From Terriglobales bacterium (GTDB lineage: Bacteria > Acidobacteriota > Terriglobia > Terriglobales > Acidobacteriaceae): 6,936 bases of DNA. This document shows, piece after piece, positions 4,607 through 6,936 of this stretch (its first letter is position 1; every line of letters starts with the position of its first letter). The DNA is taken from the NCBI GenBank assembly GCA_015655365.1, contig JAATFE010000172.1, positions 1-6,936 of the forward strand. The letters are read 5' to 3'. The position numbers and the translations under genes are program-made. The notes under the pieces were generated by a model. That model was given only the letters and a program-made list of their open reading frames with translations. It did not search any database and was not told the DNA's origin.

Positions 4607-5644
4607 TCAGGCTTTGCTGGGCGGTTTGAGGCCGAGTTCGCGCATGGCGATCTGGAGGTCGGCCCAGGCTTCCTTCTTCTGGCGGGGGTCGCGGAGAAGA
4701 TAGGCCGGGTGGTAGGTGATGATGAGCTTGGTGCCGCGGAAGGAGTGGACGCGTCCGCGTAGGCCGGCCAAGGGCTGACGCATGCCGAGCAGATAGGTGG
4801 CTGCGGTGGCTCCCAGGGCCACGATGACTTCGGGGCGCACCACGTCGATCTGGCGAAAGAGGAACGGGGAGCAGGTGTTGGCCTCGTTCGGCTCCGGGGT
4901 GCGGTTGGCGGGCGGGCGGCACTTGACCACATTGGCGATGTAGACCTGCCCGCGCTTGAGGCCCATGGCGTTGATCATGTTGTTGAGCAGTTGACCGGCC
5001 TTACCCACAAAGGGGAGGCCCTGCGCATCCTCGTCCGCGCCGGGACCCTCGCCCACAAAAAGCAGACGGGCAGCGGCATCGCCGTCGCCAAAAACAAGCT
5101 TGTTGCGGCCGGAGTGGAGCGCGCAGCGGGTGCAGTCGCCGATTTCGTCGCGAATGAGCTGGAGGGCGGCGGCGCGGGCGGCGGGAACAACTTCGTCTCC
5201 GATTTGCGGAGCGGCTTGGATGGGCTTGCGGGGCGGAATGGGGGCGTCCTCCTGAGGGGATTCGGGGTGAAGAGAGAAGACTGGTGGAGGGTTATTGCTT
5301 TCCCTGGTCTCAAATGCGAGACCAGGGGCACCCTGGGAGTCTTGATTTCCCACCCTTTCCGCTGAAGAACGCGGAAAGGATGGGGTACCCGATGATTCGA
5401 GCTTGGGTGAGAGGGCCGGTTGAGAGCTATTGCTTCCCCAGGTCTCAGATACGAGACCCTTCGACAAGCTCAGGGCAGGCTCTGGGGCACCCAGCGTTTG
5501 TGCATCGACAGGCTCGGCGGCTGATTGGGCCAGGAGGGCCGGATCGACGGGGCGGCGGTAGAACTCGGTGAGGCCGAGGTCGCGGTAAAAGCGGACGCGG
5601 GCCAGCAGAGCATCGCGCGTTGTGGGGTCCATCGGTCGCGCCAA
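4607..5644 (-). CDS. Family 4 uracil-DNA glycosylase with 4Fe-4S cluster and repeat-built linker
   Basis: Removes uracil from DNA, the first step of base-excision repair after cytosine deamination. 345 residues, longer than the usual 200-250. The catalytic domain is residues 155-345: cluster ligands C171, C174, C242 and C258, motif GEGPGADEDAQGLPFVGKAG (198-217), NVVKC (238-242) and the uracil-binding TYHPAYLLRDP (310-320). A short N-terminal helical segment (RVRFYRDLGLTEFYRR, 16-31) is joined to it by a linker (about 45-147) rich in Ser, Pro and Glu that contains three dispersed DNA repeats, all read in frame. The start is a TTG at 5644 with GGAG (plus 5653-5656) 8 nt upstream; an ATG at 5632 has no such site. 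The gene begins 5 nt after the coaBC stop, and its Shine-Dalgarno is inside the last coaBC codons, suggesting one transcript and translational coupling. A phage SPO1 polymerase-related label in older annotations refers to the same family. Confidence 0.95.
   Translation of the reverse strand: MARPMDPTTRDALLARVRFYRDLGLTEFYRRPVDPALLAQSAAEPVDAQTLGAPEPALSLSKGLVSETWGSNSSQPALSPKLESSGTPSFPRSSAERVGNQDSQGAPGLAFETRESNNPPPVFSLHPESPQEDAPIPPRKPIQAAPQIGDEVVPAARAAALQLIRDEIGDCTRCALHSGRNKLVFGDGDAAARLLFVGEGPGADEDAQGLPFVGKAGQLLNNMINAMGLKRGQVYIANVVKCRPPANRTPEPNEANTCSPFLFRQIDVVRPEVIVALGATAATYLLGMRQPLAGLRGRVHSFRGTKLIITYHPAYLLRDPRQKKEAWADLQIAMRELGLKPPSKA
5293..5333. repeat. Palindromic repeat A in the glycosylase linker
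   Basis: Begins TATTGCTT, then CCCTGGTCTC (5302-5311), a 6-nt loop (AAATGC) and GAGACCAGGG (5318-5327), a perfect 10-bp stem, ending in GGGGCACCC. On the coding strand it translates to GAPGLAFETRESN (residues 105-117 of the glycosylase). A second, interrupted copy lies at 5428-5492 in the same orientation and reading frame. Confidence 0.8.
5346..5385. repeat. Hairpin repeat, copy 2, inside the glycosylase gene
   Basis: TTTCCCACCCTTTCCGC, 8-nt loop TGAAGAAC (5363-5370), GCGGAAAGGATGGGG (5371-5385). The arms are identical to those at 4506-4542; only the loop and flanks differ. Here it is coding, giving TPSFPRSSAERVGN in the linker, and lies between the two palindromic repeats A and B. Confidence 0.8.
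5428..5492. repeat. Palindromic repeat B, interrupted by a 24-bp insertion at 5459-5482
   Basis: Same unit as repeat A: TATTGCTT, then CCCCAGGTCTC (5436-5446), loop AGATAC, GAGACC (5453-5458). The second arm is then split by 24 bp beginning CTTCGACAAGCTCAGG (5459-5482) before resuming with TGGGGCACCC (5483-5492). Removing the 24 bp restores a perfect 11-bp stem and the 41-nt length of repeat A (65 minus 24). The inserted bases are themselves a widespread dispersed repeat, seen in the protein as EPALSLSK (residues 55-62). Being 24 bp, the insertion keeps the frame. Confidence 0.8.
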
Positions 5645-5649
5645 GGTCT

Positions 5650-6936
5650 TTACTCCACGATCAGTTGCCGGTTCTTGGCGGGGAAGACGGTCTCGCTGCG
5701 GACCGCGTCCTGGCGCGCTTTCAGATCCACATGATCGCTGAGTTCGACCACCAGCGACGGAGGGCGGCGGAGGGTGAGGATCTCGTCCAGGATGCGGTCG
5801 GCGAGCTGGCGCTTGGGCATCACGGGCATTTCGATGGAGGTGGTGAGGGTGAGGAAGGTGGCGGCATTGACGTCGGCGTCAAAGCCGATGCCCTCGCCGG
5901 AGACGTCGTTGACCACGATGGCGTCGGCGCCCTTGCGGAGGAGCTTGGCGCGGCCGTTTTCCATGCGGTTCTGGGTCTCGGCGGCAAAGCCCACGATGAG
6001 CTGGCCGGGACGGCGGCGGCGCACCACTTCGGCCAAAATGTCCTCGGTGGGCGCAAGTTCCAGAGTAATGGGGCCGGTGCGCTTCATCTTCTGGTCGGCG
6101 ACCAGGACGGCGCGATAGTCGGCCACGGCGGCGGCCTTGACGATGAGCGTGCTTTCGCCCATGCGCTCGAGCACGGCTTGACGCATCTGTTCGGCGGTAG
6201 TGATTTTGATCAGTTCGCAGTGGGCCGGCGGATGGAGGGCCGAGGGACCGCTGACGAGGATGACGCGCGCGCCGCGGCTCTGCGCCGCTTCAGCCAGGGC
6301 GTAGCCCATTTTGCCGCTGGAGCGGTTACCGAGGAAGCGAACGGGGTCAAGGGCTTCGCGGGTGCCTCCGGCGGTGACCAAGACGACCTCGCCGGCCAGA
6401 TCGTGGCGCGTGCCGAGGACATGAAGAACGGTTTCCGCTATGGCGTCGGGCTCGGCCATGCGGCCGGTGCCGACCGTGCCGCAGGCCAGCTCGCCGGTGC
6501 CCGGCTCGATGACGCGCACGCCGCGCTGGCGCAGAAGTTCAAGATTGGCCTGGGTGGCCGGATGGTCCCACATATTCACGTTCATGGCGGGAGCCACCAG
6601 CACCGGGACCTGGGTGGCCAGATAAAGGGTGGAAAGAAAATCGTCGGCGATGCCGGGGGCGAACTTGGCCAGGATGTTGGCCGTAGCCGGGGCAACGACC
6701 AGCGCGTCGGCCCACTGGGCCTCGGCAATGTGCTCGATGGAGGAGTCGTATCCGCTCTCGGCGGAACCTGTGTCGTCCCACAGGCTGGCGATGACTTTGT
6801 GGCCACTGAGGGCGGCAAAGGTGAGCGGCTGAACAAACTTACAGGCCGCGTCGGTCATGACGACATGGACTTCAAGGGACTGACGTTGCAGGGCGCGTAC
6901 CAGTTCCGCCGCTTTGTAGGCGGCAATACCGCCGGA
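5650..6936 (-). CDS. coaBC: Bifunctional phosphopantothenoylcysteine decarboxylase / phosphopantothenate-cysteine ligase (N-terminal edge missing)
   Basis: Makes 4'-phosphopantetheine for coenzyme A in two steps: CoaB joins phosphopantothenate to cysteine using CTP, and flavin-dependent CoaC decarboxylates the product. 428 residues are visible; the frame runs off the window edge, and only about ten residues seem missing before the first visible SGGIAAYKAAEL. Numbered from the first visible residue: the CoaC part has the catalytic histidine in SSIEHIAEA (H69), the PAMN motif (APAMNVNMWDHPAT) and the active-site cysteine in ELACGTVGTGRM (C152). The CoaB part begins near residue 183, with VTAGGTREALDPVRFLGNR and SSGKMGYALAEAA (about 185-215), KAAAVADYRA, and the lysine region KMKRTGPITLEL. 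A tail of about 40 residues follows the usual end of the domain (LADRILDEI), terminating RQLIVE. It is upstream of, and probably cotranscribed with, the glycosylase gene. The ATG at 6858 is internal, not the true start. Confidence 0.96.
   Translation of the reverse strand, partial: SGGIAAYKAAELVRALQRQSLEVHVVMTDAACKFVQPLTFAALSGHKVIASLWDDTGSAESGYDSSIEHIAEAQWADALVVAPATANILAKFAPGIADDFLSTLYLATQVPVLVAPAMNVNMWDHPATQANLELLRQRGVRVIEPGTGELACGTVGTGRMAEPDAIAETVLHVLGTRHDLAGEVVLVTAGGTREALDPVRFLGNRSSGKMGYALAEAAQSRGARVILVSGPSALHPPAHCELIKITTAEQMRQAVLERMGESTLIVKAAAVADYRAVLVADQKMKRTGPITLELAPTEDILAEVVRRRRPGQLIVGFAAETQNRMENGRAKLLRKGADAIVVNDVSGEGIGFDADVNAATFLTLTTSIEMPVMPKRQLADRILDEILTLRRPPSLVVELSDHVDLKARQDAVRSETVFPAKNRQLIVE
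5653..5656 (-). promoter_or_regulatory. Ribosome-binding site deciding the TTG start of the glycosylase gene
   Basis: GGAG on the minus strand (CTCC at plus 5653-5656) lies 8 nt before TTG at 5644. It overlaps the final GTG-GAG codons of coaBC, next to its TAA stop (5652-5650). The ATG four codons further on (5632) has no equivalent, so the TTG start with coupling to coaBC is preferred. Confidence 0.6.

Noticed and set aside
4291..4932. Minus-strand frame of 213 codons overlapping the glycosylase C-terminus and the intergenic gap
   Set aside because: Its tail contains the repeat translation HPERSVAESKDP, and the rest is a shadow of the glycosylase frame, which carries the cluster cysteines and the HPAY motif.
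5650..6936. Plus-strand frames over coaBC (for example 5774-6118 and 6440-6625)
   Set aside because: They are antisense to well-conserved CoaB and CoaC motifs and have no recognisable content of their own.

Overview
The window is a high-GC bacterial chromosome segment. The organism is most likely an acidobacterium of the Koribacter/Terriglobia type. That is an inference from the PriA N-terminus (MPSYCEVALPVPL), the gene content, and dispersed repeats whose shadow translations read HPERSVAESKDP and PALSLSKG. No rRNA or tRNA is present to confirm it.

Layout. Positions 1-2052 (minus) hold most of priA, the replication-restart helicase, with its C-terminus cut off by the window edge. A divergent 104-nt gap contains a perfect 12-nt palindrome. 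Positions 2157-2930 (plus) encode a ROK-fold sugar kinase of the polyphosphate glucokinase type. Positions 2931-3175 have no convincing gene but carry a 9-bp tandem repeat abutting the kinase stop codon and a two-tier stem-loop. Positions 3176-3313 (minus) could encode a 45-residue single-span membrane protein, with its own promoter-like and ribosome-binding sequences. Its 5' end overlaps head to head with an unrecognised plus-strand gene (3282-4274) for a protein with two membrane spans, an alanine-rich heptad-repeat coil and a soluble C-terminal domain. Positions 4275-4606 are intergenic with two dispersed repeats. Positions 4607-5644 (minus) encode a family 4 Fe-S uracil-DNA glycosylase whose linker is partly built of dispersed hairpin repeats. 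Positions 5650-6936 (minus) hold coaBC, missing only its extreme N-terminus.

How it fits together. coaBC and the glycosylase are an operon-like pair: a 5-nt gap, with the downstream Shine-Dalgarno inside the last coaBC codons. priA lies further along on the same strand. coaBC and priA are neighbours in many bacteria, so the opposite-strand kinase, the two-span membrane gene and the repeat-rich DNA look like material placed between members of an old housekeeping cluster. The two-span gene is visibly poorer in G+C than its neighbours, which suggests recent acquisition. The most noteworthy points are the antisense small membrane protein overlapping the two-span gene, and a repeat-within-repeat insertion readable base by base in the glycosylase linker.
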